From: an uncultured Balneola sp.
GTDB lineage: Bacteria > Bacteroidota > Rhodothermia > Balneolales > Balneolaceae
Assembly (NCBI GenBank): GCA_913058495.1
Contig: CAJXQC010000017.1
Span: 1-64,000, forward strand
Length of the DNA stretch: 64,000 nucleotides
Direction of reading: 5' to 3'
The position numbers were made by a program, and so were the translations under genes. Below the pieces are notes generated by a model, which was given only the letters and a program-made list of their open reading frames with translations, was not told where the DNA came from and did no database searches. Below, in pieces: positions 1 to 12,680 of this stretch. Numbering within the stretch: position 1 is the first letter of the stretch; each line of letters begins with the position of its first letter.

Positions 1-49
1 ATCTACACCTCTCTATTCGTCGGCAGCGTCAGATGTGTATAAGAGACAG
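1..49 (+). other. Residual Illumina Nextera adapter (P5 tail ATCTACAC + i5 index CTCTCTAT + TCGTCGGCAGCGTC + transposon mosaic end AGATGTGTATAAGAGACAG)
   Basis: Exact match to the Nextera read-1 adapter structure including the 19-bp Tn5 mosaic end; 9-16 equals a standard i5 index. Confidence 0.98.
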
Positions 50-56
50 CCCTTGT

Positions 57-233
57 TCCCTCCCTAACTTTAGGGAGGGAGACTCTTAAACTAGTTTAGG
101 TCTTGATATTAAAGTTCCCTTCCCTCAGCGAAGGGAAGGGACAGGGATGGGTTTCTTTTCAACTTTTACAGCCCAAATTCCTTAGAACAATCAAAACTTT
201 ATCAACGAGTCCTCCTCCTTAACCAAGGAGGAG
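57..233. repeat. Cluster of short perfect hairpins (57-80, 116-141, 212-233) plus a 12-bp palindrome TAAACTAGTTTA (87-98)
   Basis: TCCCTCCCT..AGGGAGGGA; TCCCTTCCCT..AGGGAAGGGA; CTCCTCCTT..AAGGAGGAG read directly. Confidence 0.8.
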
Positions 234-359
234 ACAAAGGAGGTCAAAAAAAGGAAGTAAAAATTAATATGCCATTATAAAATCAATTCCCAATCCCGGA
301 ACGAATCCTCCCTAATTTTGCGTACCTTGAGTGTTGCTTAAAGATTTAAAAAACCATTG

Positions 360-2414
360 ATGTCAGAGTTTAATTTACAGTCTCCTTTTAATCCGGCCGG
401 AGATCAGCCTAATGCAATTAAAGAGCTAACGGAAGGGTTAAATGCCGGTGATAAATTTCAAACTTTATTGGGAATAACCGGATCAGGAAAGACCAGAACC
501 GTTGCCAGTGTTATTGAAAATGTGCAGCGCCCAACATTAGTGATGAGTCATAACAAAACTTTGGCCGCTCAATTATACAGAGAGTTAAGTGATTTTTTCC
601 CGGATAATCGTGTGGAGTTTTTTATCTCTTACTACGATTACTATCAGCCGGAAGCGTATATGTCGGCTCAGGACAAATACATCGAAAAAGATCTTTCTAT
701 CAATGAAGAAATTCAGCGCCTGCGTTTGCGCGCAACCAGTTCTCTGCTTTCCGGTCGACGAGATGTGGTTATCGTTTCTTCAATAAGTTGTATTTACGGT
801 ATCGGTTCTCCATCTGAATATGCCAAGCTGATCGTGTCTCTGCAAACGGGAATGAACATTCCTAGAAATACTCTTTTATATGATTTAGTTGATCTGCATT
901 ACAATCGAAATGATAATGAATTCAAGCGCGGAACTTTCAGAGTTCGCGGTGACGTGATCGACGTTTATCCAGCTTATTCTGATGAAGGATTACGAATTTC
1001 ACAGTGGGGAGATGAGATCGAATCACTTCAGTTATTCGATGTGGATACCGGTGATATAAAGGAAACGGTAAATGAATTTAAGATCTATCCTGCTTCACAT
1101 TATGTGACTACAAAATCTCGTCTGGAAGAGTCCATCAAACAAATAAGAGAAGAGCTTCAGTGGCGTACCAAAGTTCTTATTGACGAAGAAAAATTTCTTG
1201 AAGCAAAACGCATTGAACAGCGAACTCTTTTTGATATTGAGATGATACAGGAGATCGGTTACTGTTCCGGAATTGAAAATTACTCCCGTTACTTAAGTGC
1301 CAGAAAGCCCGGAGAACGACCTTTTTGTTTGCTCGATTATTTCCCGGATGACTTTCTAACAGTTGTAGATGAAAGTCACCAAACCATTCCTCAGATCTCT
1401 GCCATGTATGGGGGCGACCGCTCCAGAAAAGTTCAGCTGGTTGATCACGGATTCAGGCTTCCTTCTGCTTTGGATAACCGACCGCTTACTTTTGACGAAT
1501 GGGAAAATCTGGTTAAACAAGTGATCTTCGTAAGTGCGACTCCAAGTAAATATGAACTGGAAAAAAGTGAAGGAGCTTTTACAGAGCAATTGATTCGCCC
1601 AACCGGATTGATGGAACCTGTACTGGAAGTTCGTCCTCTTGATAATCAGGTCGATGATCTGATGGAAGAGATCCGCCAGCGCATTGAGAAGAAAGAGCGT
1701 GTTCTGGTTATCACTTTAACCAAGCGACTTAGTGAAGAGCTCAGCGAATATCTCAAAAATGTAGGCGTTTCGGCGGCTTACATGCACAGTGAACTGGATG
1801 CCCTGGAAAGAATTGAGGTGCTTTATAAATTCCGTCGCGGTGACTTTGACGTGCTTGTCGGGATCAATCTTCTTCGTGAAGGTATCGATATTCCTGAATT
1901 GAGCCTGGTTGCTATCATGGACGCAGACAAAGAAGGCTTTTTGAGATCAGAAACATCTCTTTTTCAGATCGTTGGTCGTGCCGCAAGAAATGTAGGTGGT
2001 AAAGCCATCATGTATGCCAATAGAATTACTGACAGCATGCAAAAAGTTCTTGACGAAACCGAACGGCGTCGCAAAATTCAAATGGAATACAATGAGAAGC
2101 ATGGTATAACTCCGCAGACAGTTACCAAAGAGCTGAAACCACTTGTTGATCCTTCTTTGATCTCAAACAAAAGCATGGATTTCGGTCAAGAAGCAGAAAA
2201 AGCCGCCCAGCAAGATTATCTGGAATCTATTAAAGTTGCTGATGATGGTATTCAGTATAAGGCCAGTCCTGCAATGAATGAGGTTACTTTTGAAAGCAAA
2301 GAAAAGCTTATCGAACATCTTCGGGCAACAATGCTACATGCCGCTAAAAATATGGAGTTTGAAGAAGCTGCAAGAATTCGTGATCAGATCGGTCAGCTGG
2401 AAGAACAAATATAA
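360..2414 (+). CDS. uvrB: Excinuclease ABC subunit B
   Basis: Full-length UvrB: GITGSGKT Walker A, FISYYDYYQPEAY, C-terminal UVR domain; ATG at 360 preferred over TTG at 357. Confidence 0.97.
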   Translation: MSEFNLQSPFNPAGDQPNAIKELTEGLNAGDKFQTLLGITGSGKTRTVASVIENVQRPTLVMSHNKTLAAQLYRELSDFFPDNRVEFFISYYDYYQPEAYMSAQDKYIEKDLSINEEIQRLRLRATSSLLSGRRDVVIVSSISCIYGIGSPSEYAKLIVSLQTGMNIPRNTLLYDLVDLHYNRNDNEFKRGTFRVRGDVIDVYPAYSDEGLRISQWGDEIESLQLFDVDTGDIKETVNEFKIYPASHYVTTKSRLEESIKQIREELQWRTKVLIDEEKFLEAKRIEQRTLFDIEMIQEIGYCSGIENYSRYLSARKPGERPFCLLDYFPDDFLTVVDESHQTIPQISAMYGGDRSRKVQLVDHGFRLPSALDNRPLTFDEWENLVKQVIFVSATPSKYELEKSEGAFTEQLIRPTGLMEPVLEVRPLDNQVDDLMEEIRQRIEKKERVLVITLTKRLSEELSEYLKNVGVSAAYMHSELDALERIEVLYKFRRGDFDVLVGINLLREGIDIPELSLVAIMDADKEGFLRSETSLFQIVGRAARNVGGKAIMYANRITDSMQKVLDETERRRKIQMEYNEKHGITPQTVTKELKPLVDPSLISNKSMDFGQEAEKAAQQDYLESIKVADDGIQYKASPAMNEVTFESKEKLIEHLRATMLHAAKNMEFEEAARIRDQIGQLEEQI

Positions 2415-2494
2415 AAAAAAGGGAGCAAGCTTTTCATGACTTACTCCCTGAGGGATTTATGGAGTTTTAAATTCTTTTATCATAACGAGACTTA

Positions 2495-2941
2495 TTATTC
2501 TTTCATTCCAATTTTCTTACAAATTCTCGCCAATTCCCTTTTCTCATTATCGTCAAGAACGCTGAATTCTTCAGAAATCTTATCCAGATGTTTCGGAAAA
2601 AAATCTTCGATAAAACTTTTCCCCTGTACTGTAAGATCAACAATTAATGCGCGCCTGTCATTTTGATCTTTTTTTCTGCTTACAAAACCACTTTTTTCCA
2701 GATTATCGATAACTAAGGTTATATTCCCTCCGCTTTTCAAAAGCTTTTGACCTAGTTCTTTTTGATTTTGAGCGCCTAAATGAAGTAACGCTTCCAGAAC
2801 ACCAAATTGACTTATTGTGAGATTTGCTTCTGACAAGTGTCTGCACAATCTTTGATTCAGGCTTTCTGTTGCCCTCATCAATTTGATGAAAGTATTTAAT
2901 GTATTTTTTTGTTCTTTGGTGCCTTCAAAATGAGTTGGCAT
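2495..2941 (-). CDS. MarR family transcriptional regulator
   Basis: MarR winged helix pattern (LTISQFGVLEALLHLGAQNQKELGQKLLKSGGNITLVIDNLEKSGFVSR). Confidence 0.88.
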   Translation of the reverse strand: MPTHFEGTKEQKNTLNTFIKLMRATESLNQRLCRHLSEANLTISQFGVLEALLHLGAQNQKELGQKLLKSGGNITLVIDNLEKSGFVSRKKDQNDRRALIVDLTVQGKSFIEDFFPKHLDKISEEFSVLDDNEKRELARICKKIGMKE

Positions 2942-3071
2942 AGAAACACGTTAAATTGTTTAGTGTTAAGCTAATATATCCAATGTATGAACTAATAGCA
3001 CTTTTTATTAGTTCAAATATATCAAGGAAAGCATAATTTGTACCTTTCTCGCTCATAAATAAGACCTTTAA

Positions 3072-4208
3072 ATGATACAACCATTAGTTGCTTTACGAAA
3101 AGAAATACACCGGTTCCCAGAACTAAGCGGCCAGGAATTTGAAACCGCTCAACGTATAGTAAATTTTCTTAAGCCGTTCGACCCCAACCAGATCATTACA
3201 GATCTGGGATCTACCGGAGTAGCCGCTGTTTATGACTTCGGAGATCCTGAAACAACGATCATGATTCGTTGCGAACTAGATGCTCTGCCTATTCAAGAAG
3301 TTAACACTTTTGAATACCGCTCCGTCACTGATTCCGTTTCCCATAAATGCGGACATGATGGACACATGGTTATAGTTGCAGGACTTGCGGAATGGCTACA
3401 AAACGCCTTTCTTGAGAATGTAAGAATTGTTCTGCTTTTTCAGCCTGCCGAGGAAACGGGAGAAGGCGCTCCGAGCATTTTGGCAGATGAGAATTTTGAA
3501 CAGATCGTTCCTGATTACATCTTTGCCCTTCATAATCTTCCGGGCTTTCCAATACATCAAATCGTAACAACCGGCTCAGAATTTACATCCACCGTTCAAA
3601 GTGTCTCTATTTCACTTCACGGTAAAGAATCTCATGCTGCAGAACCTGAAAACGGATTGAATCCGGCTTTAGCAATTGCCGAGTTGATACAACAGTATAA
3701 TGACATCGTGGTCAATGATGTTCGTGATGATAATTTTGCTTTGATCACTCCTGTTTACGGCTCTCTGGGAAGTAAAGATTACGGTGTTTCTCCTGCTGAC
3801 GGTGAGTTGCATTTAACCATCAGAACGAGAGCTCCTCAACAGATGGACGAGCTGATGAGCAAAGTTGAGTCTATTGCAGCTAAAGTTACTGACAAACATA
3901 AACTCTCCAAAGAACTGCTTTGGTTCGATTATTTTGCCGCTACTAAAAATGACGCTTTTTGTAATAAAATTATTAAAGAATCTGCTACTGAGAATAAATT
4001 AGACAGCTCTTCTCAGGACTACCCGTTTAAATTCGGAGAAGATTTTGGTGTATTTACTCAGCGCTATCCCGGAGCTATGTTTGGTTTAGGATCGGGAGAA
4101 GAAACACCTGCATTACACAATCCTGATTACGATTTCCCCGATGAAATTATTGAAACAGGAATCTCTATGTTCAAAGAAATCATCTTAAAAACTTTAGCAA
4201 ACAGATAA
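3072..4208 (+). CDS. M20 family amidohydrolase
   Basis: RKEIHRFPELSGQEFET, CGHDGHM, FQPAEETGEGA motifs. Confidence 0.9.
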   Translation: MIQPLVALRKEIHRFPELSGQEFETAQRIVNFLKPFDPNQIITDLGSTGVAAVYDFGDPETTIMIRCELDALPIQEVNTFEYRSVTDSVSHKCGHDGHMVIVAGLAEWLQNAFLENVRIVLLFQPAEETGEGAPSILADENFEQIVPDYIFALHNLPGFPIHQIVTTGSEFTSTVQSVSISLHGKESHAAEPENGLNPALAIAELIQQYNDIVVNDVRDDNFALITPVYGSLGSKDYGVSPADGELHLTIRTRAPQQMDELMSKVESIAAKVTDKHKLSKELLWFDYFAATKNDAFCNKIIKESATENKLDSSSQDYPFKFGEDFGVFTQRYPGAMFGLGSGEETPALHNPDYDFPDEIIETGISMFKEIILKTLANR

Positions 4209-4215
4209 GAGCTAA

Positions 4216-4983
4216 CTAGAGATCATATACAATTGAAACTGGAGCATGGTCTGAAATATCCCATTTCATTTCAATTTCAGCTTCAACAGCTTTGGAGGCC
4301 AACCCCTGTGTAGCTAAATGATAATCGATCCTCCAGCCTTTGTTTCTTTCTTTCGAAGCAGCACGATAACTCCACCAACTATACAGATCCGGCTCATTTT
4401 GATGTAGATTTCTGAATACATCTTCATATCCAAGTTCCAGAAAGCTTGTGACCCACTTTCGTTCTTCGGGCAAAAACCCCGATGTGTTATTCTGCTTTTC
4501 AGGATTATGGATATCTATTGCTTCATGACAAATATTGAAGTCCCCGCAAAAGACAATTTCTTTACCCTTTTTTAGATAAGAATCTCCGAACTTATAAAAA
4601 TCGTCCAGAAACTTATATTTCATGTCCTGCCTTATATCTCCCGTTGTTCCGCTTGGAGCATAAACTGAACAAATATAAAACGAATCAAACTCGAGAATCA
4701 GAATCCTTCCTTCTTTATCGATCCATTCGGTTCCAATGCCTTCAAAAACATTGATCGGTTTTTCTTTAGAGAATATAGAAACCCCTGAGTATCCTTTTTT
4801 CTCGGCTATATGATGGAATTGATGGTAGCCAAGCTCCTTTACTTCTTCAGGAATCTGAGACTCATCTGCTCTCAACTCCTGTATACAAATTATATCAGGA
4901 GCTGATTCTTCAACCCAGTCAACAAAACCTTTTCGGTGAGCTGCTCTTATACCGTTTACGTTGTAAGAACTGATCTTGATCAA
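4216..4983 (-). CDS. xth: Exodeoxyribonuclease III / AP endonuclease
   Basis: SYNVNGIRAAHRKG, CIQELRA, GDFNICHEAIDI, WRIDYHLAT, SDHAPV motifs. Confidence 0.92.
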   Translation of the reverse strand: MIKISSYNVNGIRAAHRKGFVDWVEESAPDIICIQELRADESQIPEEVKELGYHQFHHIAEKKGYSGVSIFSKEKPINVFEGIGTEWIDKEGRILILEFDSFYICSVYAPSGTTGDIRQDMKYKFLDDFYKFGDSYLKKGKEIVFCGDFNICHEAIDIHNPEKQNNTSGFLPEERKWVTSFLELGYEDVFRNLHQNEPDLYSWWSYRAASKERNKGWRIDYHLATQGLASKAVEAEIEMKWDISDHAPVSIVYDL

Positions 4984-6198
4984 TTATTTCCCTTTGATGA
5001 TTCCGAAATTCCTTTTTCCAACTTTTAGAGCTACTTCCTGACCCGACTCCAGCGTAATAGTATGATTGATGTCTTTGATCTTTTCGTCATCTAGGCTGAT
5101 TCCACCCTGTTTCATCATTCGTTTTGTTTCACCATTACTTGGAGAGAAACCGGTATCGCCAATAACGTCTAGAAGTCTTAATTCTTCACCGGAATTATAT
5201 TCGAATTCGGGAGCGTCGTCCGGAACCTGCTTGTTGATCACCGTTTGCTCAAAGTGTTCTTTAGCTGCTTTAGCGCTCTCTTCCCCGTGGTACATTCTAA
5301 CAACAGTATACGCCAGATCATGTTTAGCATTCCGCGGATCTTTTTCAGCTTTTTCTTTGATCCCCGGCAGATCTTCAGTGGCAATATCAGTTACCAGTTC
5401 AAAGTAAGTGTAGATCAACTCATCGGGAACTGATAAAGTTTTACCGTACATGTCGTTCGGGGCTTCATCTATTCCGATATAGTTATCGTAAGATTTGGAC
5501 ATTTTAGCAGAACCATCGGTCCCAACCAACAGCGGCATCATCAAACAAACCTGCTGATCCTGACCGTCATCTTTTTGGAGCTGCCTGCCTACTAATAAAT
5601 TGAATTTCTGATCTGTTCCACCTAATTCGATATCTGACTTCAGGTATACAGAATCCTGCCCTTGTGCTAGTGGGTATAAAAACTCGTGTAATGAAATCGC
5701 CTCATTATTTTCAAATCGTTTTGAGAAATCATCTCTTTCGATCATTCTTGCAACGGTCAATTTCGAAGAGAGACGAACCACATCCATAAAGTCCATCGGT
5801 CCCAACCAGTCATTATTGTTGGTCAGCGTAAGCTTATCTTCGTCCAGGATCTTTTTAGCCTGATCTATATAAGTTTGCGCGTTCTCATTTACTTCTTCAA
5901 TAGTCAACGGAGGACGTGTTTTATTTTGACCTGTCGGATCTCCGATCATTGCTGTAAAGCCACCGATAATCAGAATCACTTCATGTCCAAGATCCTGGAA
6001 TTGTCTCATTTTTCTTAAGATCACAGAATGACCTAAGTGTAGATCAGGACGGGTAGGATCAACACCTAACTTAACTTTTAGCGGCTTGTTTTCCTTTTTA
6101 GATTTCTTGAGTTTTTCAATCAGCTCTTGCTCAGGAACAATTTCAACCGCTCCTCTTTTAATAATTGCTAATTGTTCTTCAACACTTGGAAATGACAT
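4984..6198 (-). CDS. tyrS: Tyrosyl-tRNA synthetase
   Basis: Class I aaRS HLGHS, KMSKSYDN, C-terminal S4-like domain; TyrRS-type GGTDQKFN. Confidence 0.94.
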   Translation of the reverse strand: MSFPSVEEQLAIIKRGAVEIVPEQELIEKLKKSKKENKPLKVKLGVDPTRPDLHLGHSVILRKMRQFQDLGHEVILIIGGFTAMIGDPTGQNKTRPPLTIEEVNENAQTYIDQAKKILDEDKLTLTNNNDWLGPMDFMDVVRLSSKLTVARMIERDDFSKRFENNEAISLHEFLYPLAQGQDSVYLKSDIELGGTDQKFNLLVGRQLQKDDGQDQQVCLMMPLLVGTDGSAKMSKSYDNYIGIDEAPNDMYGKTLSVPDELIYTYFELVTDIATEDLPGIKEKAEKDPRNAKHDLAYTVVRMYHGEESAKAAKEHFEQTVINKQVPDDAPEFEYNSGEELRLLDVIGDTGFSPSNGETKRMMKQGGISLDDEKIKDINHTITLESGQEVALKVGKRNFGIIKGK

Positions 6199-6200
6199 TA

Positions 6201-6761
6201 TTAATTATCTTTTAAAATGGGCAGGTTTTCTGCCGGATTGTATTTGTTGATGTTTTCCTGAATGGTTTCTGTAAAGCCTTCCGCTCCAGGATAAATAAAT
6301 GCAATGGTTTCATAAGCCGCGGGCCCAACCTGAATTATATAGTCGTAAAGCAATGAATCTTCTCTTGTTTCTTCAGCAGGAACATTAAATCCTGAGATTA
6401 GCAATAGTCCGGCACTTACGATCATACTGGCTTTAAGCGCTCCGAAAAGAGCACCGACAACCCTGTTAACTGCTCCGAGTTTAACAGCTTCCAGAAATTT
6501 CTTAGTTAGATAAGCGATCACGGCTATTATGATCAGCGTGCCAAGAAACAAGATCACTCCGGATGCAAAAGGGATGTACTCAGGAGTATCTTCAAAAAAT
6601 GGAGCAATAATATTTCCGAAAGCATCCATGTAATTGAATGTCAGAAAGATCGCGAGTGTAATTCCCACAATATTGAGAACCTCCTTCACAAAGCCATTAA
6701 CGGCACCTTTGTATCCAAAATACAGAACAGGGATGGCAATTATTATGTCCACCGTATTCAT
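6201..6761 (-). CDS. CvpA family membrane protein
   Basis: MNTVDIIIAIPVLYFGYKGAVNGFVKE; four TM pattern. Confidence 0.85.
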   Translation of the reverse strand: MNTVDIIIAIPVLYFGYKGAVNGFVKEVLNIVGITLAIFLTFNYMDAFGNIIAPFFEDTPEYIPFASGVILFLGTLIIIAVIAYLTKKFLEAVKLGAVNRVVGALFGALKASMIVSAGLLLISGFNVPAEETREDSLLYDYIIQVGPAAYETIAFIYPGAEGFTETIQENINKYNPAENLPILKDN

Positions 6762-7219
6762 TAGTTGCTGAGCTCCTCTTTAACAACTTTGCTTACCAGG
6801 CCGCCGTCAGCTTTTCCCTTCAGCATTCCCATAATTGGCCCCATAACTTTTCCCATATCCTGAGGGCCTTCTGCCCCGAGGTCTGCGATCTTTTTTGAGA
6901 CAACTTCGCGTACTTCATCTTCAGTAAGCATTTTCGGAAGATATTCTTCAATGATCTCCAGTTCAGCCTTTTCTTTTTCAGCAAGATCTTCACGATTACC
7001 CTCTTCGAACTGGGTGATGGATTCTTTTCTTTGCTTAGCGGCCTTCATCAGTACAGCAATTGCTTGGTCTTCAGTTAAAGTAGCCTCTCCGTCTTTTCGT
7101 TCAGCTATTTCTTTTTCCTGAAGTTTAGCTTTCAATGAACGCAGAACCTGTAAACGGTCTTTGTCCTTAGCTTTCATTGCAGTTTTCAGGTCTTCGAGAA
7201 TTTGTTCTTTTAAAGCCAT
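6761..7219 (-). CDS. GatB/YqeY domain-containing protein
   Basis: MALKEQILEDLKTAMKAKDKDRLQVLRSLKAKLQ..., MGKVMGPIM. Confidence 0.93.
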   Translation of the reverse strand: MALKEQILEDLKTAMKAKDKDRLQVLRSLKAKLQEKEIAERKDGEATLTEDQAIAVLMKAAKQRKESITQFEEGNREDLAEKEKAELEIIEEYLPKMLTEDEVREVVSKKIADLGAEGPQDMGKVMGPIMGMLKGKADGGLVSKVVKEELSN

Positions 7220-7254
7220 AGTATTTTTTATAATCCTTTAAAATTAAGCAAAAA

Positions 7255-7288
7255 AAAAGGTTACACAATTTTCTTGCGTAACCTTTTA
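7255..7288 (-). terminator. Hairpin between the ribosomal block and yqeY
   Basis: AAAAAGGTTAC...GTAACCTTTT inverted repeat with flanking A/T tracts. Confidence 0.6.
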
Positions 7289-7305
7289 AATCTTTTTTAA
7301 CGTAA

Positions 7306-7476
7306 TTACGCCTTATTGCTTTGGATAAAGTCTTTTACGTTATCCTGATCTACCATTGCTTCACGATAAGAGTACTTACCGTTTTCATTTTTAGTAGAAA
7401 TGATAACCTTTGCCATACGGCGTTGAGCCGCTTTTGCTGCTAGTGCGTCTGAACCGAATACTTGTTTCTTAGCCAT
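7306..7476 (-). CDS. DUF4295 family small protein
   Basis: Own translation: MAKKQVFGSDALAAKAAQRRMAKVIISTKNENGKYSYREAMVDQDNVKDFIQSNKA; not in supplied ORF list. Confidence 0.88.
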   Translation of the reverse strand: MAKKQVFGSDALAAKAAQRRMAKVIISTKNENGKYSYREAMVDQDNVKDFIQSNKA

Positions 7477-7484
7477 GTCTCAGA

Positions 7485-7649
7485 TTATTTAATTTCTTTA
7501 TGAACTGTATGCTTACGCAAAACAGGATTATATTTTTTTAGTTCCATGCGGTCAGTTTGCGTACGTCTGTTTTTCGTGGTCACATATCTAGATGAACCAG
7601 GTTTTTCAGTACACTCCAAAATCACTTGAACTCTGTTTCCTTTTGCCAT
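7485..7649 (-). CDS. rpmG: 50S ribosomal protein L33
   Basis: Own translation: [54 protein letters not shown]. Confidence 0.95.
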   Translation of the reverse strand: MAKGNRVQVILECTEKPGSSRYVTTKNRRTQTDRMELKKYNPVLRKHTVHKEIK

Positions 7650-7653
7650 TTTC

Positions 7654-7899
7654 TTATACCTCTTTTAACAGGGTTCCTTTACGACGAGCATCTTTTAAAA
7701 CTTCCGTAATACCTTTCTTATTGATAGTACGTAATGTTTTAGCAGACACCTTAAGTGTTACCCACTTATCTTCTTCTGGTATGTAGAAGCGTCTTTTCTG
7801 TAAATTCAAATTAAAGCGATGCTTAGTCTTATTGTTAGACTTAGATGAACGGTAACCGTTCAGTGCTTTTTTTCCGGTAATATCGTCTCTTCGCGACAT
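7654..7899 (-). CDS. rpmB: 50S ribosomal protein L28
   Basis: [63 protein letters not shown]. Confidence 0.95.
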   Translation of the reverse strand: MSRRDDITGKKALNGYRSSKSNNKTKHRFNLNLQKRRFYIPEEDKWVTLKVSAKTLRTINKKGITEVLKDARRKGTLLKEV

Positions 7900-8159
7900 C
7901 TTATAATAATTGATTTTTCATTGAGAAATAGACGCCAAAGATAGAGCTATTCTCTCCAAACATCAACGTTTTTAGTAGTATTTTTATCAAAAAACTGAAT
8001 TATTCACATTTTTCTGTAATTATCCACATTAAAGAGGTTGTAAAAATTGCTTGAATTTGGCTTCAGAATTTTAATCTCTATTTTTTTTGATATAACTCTT
8101 CACTTTTTTTGATTTTGCCCGTGTAAGCCCTATTTTCGACTATCAAATTACACATCTAA

Positions 8160-10118
<1,959 letters not shown>

Positions 10119-10154
10119 GCCGAAACAATACAAAAAGAATTTATTATTTAAGAT

Positions 10155-12608
10155 ATGGCTAGAGAAAAAATTATACCTATTACTATAGAAGACGAAATGG
10201 AATCATCCTACATCGATTATTCGATGTCGGTGATTGTATCTCGTGCACTTCCGGATGTTCGTGACGGATTAAAGCCGGTACACAGAAGGGCTTTATTTGG
10301 AATGAGTGATCTTGGAATGCTCCACAATCGTGGCTACAAGAAAAGTGCTCGTATTGTTGGTGAGGTTTTGGGTAAGTATCACCCGCATGGTGATACTGCT
10401 GTTTATGACACTATCGTAAGAATGGTTCAGGATTTCTCTTTGAGATACCCTCTTGTTGACGGCCAGGGTAACTTTGGGTCTGTTGATGGTGATTCCGCAG
10501 CTGCAATGCGTTATACAGAAGTTCGTATGGACAGAATTGCCGAAGAACTTTTGACCGATTTAAATAAAGACACAGTAGATTTTCAATCGAACTTTGATGA
10601 TACGCTCGAAGAACCAACGGTTATGCCGGCGGCTCTTCCAAACCTTCTTATAAATGGTTCATCAGGTATTGCGGTTGGGATGGCCACAAACATGGCTCCG
10701 CATAACTTGACGGAAGTTATAAATGGAATAACCGCTTACATCCAGAATCAGGATATTGAAACCAAAGAATTAATGGAGCATATTACAGCTCCGGATTTTC
10801 CAACGGCAGGCATTATTTATGGATATGAAGGAGTAAAAGAAGCTTACGAAACTGGTCGTGGAAAAATAACTCTGCGAGCAAGAGCTAGTACTGAAGAGCT
10901 TCGGGGCGGTAGAGAGCAAATTGTCATTACCGAAATTCCTTATCAGGTAAATAAGAGTACGCTGATTCAAAAAGTTGCCGAACTTGTTAACAACGAGAAA
11001 ATAACTGAGATCTCAGAAATTCGCGACGAGTCCGATCGTGACGGTATGCGCGTTGTTATCATTCTTAAGAGATCTGCTAATGCAGGAGTGGTTTTAAACC
11101 AGCTTTATAAGTACACCCAAATGCAAACCACTTTTGGTGTAATTAGTTTAGCCCTCGTCAAAGGACGACCTAAAGTAATGGGTCTTAAAGAATTAATTTT
11201 TCATTATGTAGAACACCGCGTTGACGTTGTTATTCGAAGAACGATTTATGATCTCGATCAAGCAGAAGCGCGCGCTCATATTTTAGAAGGGCTTAAAATT
11301 GCGCTTGATAATCTTGATGAAGTAATTAAGACTATTCGCGCTTCAAAAAATCCACAGGAAGCAAACGTTGGACTTCGTAAGCAATTCGCATTAACAGATA
11401 TCCAAGCAAAAGCTATTCTGGAAATGCGCCTTCAAAAACTTACCGGCTTAGAGCGCGACAAGATCGATACTGAGTATCAAGAAATTGTGGACAAAATTGA
11501 ACGTTTCCGTGAAATTTTATCCAATAGAGATATTCAGTTTGATATCATCAAAGCAGAGCTTCAGGATATCAAAGAGCGATATGGTGATGAACGAAGAACA
11601 CAAGTTGTGTACTCCGCAGACGATTTCAATATCGAAGATATGATTGCCGATGAAGATGTAGTTGTGACTATTTCTAATAAAGGCTTTATCAAAAGAATGC
11701 CTGTTAGCGGATACAGAAGACAACGACGTGGCGGAAAAGGAATGAAGGGAACTACCACGCGAGACGAAGAATGGGTAGAACATTTATTCGTAGCCACCAA
11801 CCATAATTACATTCTCTTCTTTACTGAGAAAGGACAATGTTACTGGCTGAAGGTTTACGAAATACCTGAAGGCGGTCGCCTTGCTCGTGGTCGTGCGATT
11901 GTGAATCTTATCGAGATTGACAAAGACGATCATATTAAAGCCTTTGTCCCGGTCAAAACCCTGGACGATGACGAGTATGTGAAAAAACACTCTATTATAA
12001 TGGCAACTAAAGAAGGTCAGATAAAAAAGACTTCGTTAGAAGCTTATTCCCGTCCGAGACGCGATGGTATTATCGCCATTAACATCAAAGATAACGATTC
12101 TCTTCTTGGAGCTGAGTTAACAGACGGTGACAGCAACATTATTCTAGCCAATAAAAACGGTCGCGCGATCAGGTTCCACGAATCTGAAGCGAGAGAAATG
12201 GGTAGAAATACTTCCGGTGTTCGCGGCATGAATCTCGGCAAAGATGATGAAGTTGTGGATATGGTTGTGATTCGTAATACTCACGAAGCTACCGTTCTGG
12301 CTATCTCTGAGAATGGATTTGGTAAAAGATCCCTTGTCGATGATTACAGAGAGCAATCTCGTGGCGGTAAAGGTGTGATAACACTAAAGGTTACAAAGAA
12401 AACCGGAAGTCTTATCGCCCTAAAAGAAGTTACCGATGAAGACGACCTTATGATCATTACCGAAAGAGGTAAAGTAATCAGAATGGGTTGTTCAGGAATA
12501 CGAACTATGGGAAGAAACACTCAAGGTGTTCGCATCATGAGACTGGACGATGAAGGTAATATCGCAGCCGTGACTCGTGTAGCAAATGAGGAGGAAGAAG
12601 AGGTTTAG
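10155..12608 (+). CDS. gyrA: DNA gyrase subunit A
   Basis: [35 protein letters not shown] catalytic Tyr, GyrA box RRGGKG. Confidence 0.97.
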   Translation: MAREKIIPITIEDEMESSYIDYSMSVIVSRALPDVRDGLKPVHRRALFGMSDLGMLHNRGYKKSARIVGEVLGKYHPHGDTAVYDTIVRMVQDFSLRYPLVDGQGNFGSVDGDSAAAMRYTEVRMDRIAEELLTDLNKDTVDFQSNFDDTLEEPTVMPAALPNLLINGSSGIAVGMATNMAPHNLTEVINGITAYIQNQDIETKELMEHITAPDFPTAGIIYGYEGVKEAYETGRGKITLRARASTEELRGGREQIVITEIPYQVNKSTLIQKVAELVNNEKITEISEIRDESDRDGMRVVIILKRSANAGVVLNQLYKYTQMQTTFGVISLALVKGRPKVMGLKELIFHYVEHRVDVVIRRTIYDLDQAEARAHILEGLKIALDNLDEVIKTIRASKNPQEANVGLRKQFALTDIQAKAILEMRLQKLTGLERDKIDTEYQEIVDKIERFREILSNRDIQFDIIKAELQDIKERYGDERRTQVVYSADDFNIEDMIADEDVVVTISNKGFIKRMPVSGYRRQRRGGKGMKGTTTRDEEWVEHLFVATNHNYILFFTEKGQCYWLKVYEIPEGGRLARGRAIVNLIEIDKDDHIKAFVPVKTLDDDEYVKKHSIIMATKEGQIKKTSLEAYSRPRRDGIIAINIKDNDSLLGAELTDGDSNIILANKNGRAIRFHESEAREMGRNTSGVRGMNLGKDDEVVDMVVIRNTHEATVLAISENGFGKRSLVDDYREQSRGGKGVITLKVTKKTGSLIALKEVTDEDDLMIITERGKVIRMGCSGIRTMGRNTQGVRIMRLDDEGNIAAVTRVANEEEEEV

Positions 12609-12633
12609 AATCTCTTTAACTTTCCGGGTTTTC

Positions 12634-12668
12634 AAAAGAGGTTTCATTTTTATGAAACCTCTTTTTTT
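12634..12668 (+). terminator. Rho-independent terminator after gyrA
   Basis: AAAAGAGGTTTCAT-TTT-TATGAAACCTCTTTTTTT hairpin + T tract. Confidence 0.88.
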
Positions 12669-12680
12669 ATGCTGAGTATT

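Noticed and set aside
1-49. Mosaic-end sequence AGATGTGTATAAGAGACAG as a native Tn5/IS50 end
   Set aside because: It is preceded by the synthetic P5/i5 adapter, so it is library-preparation sequence rather than a biological transposon.
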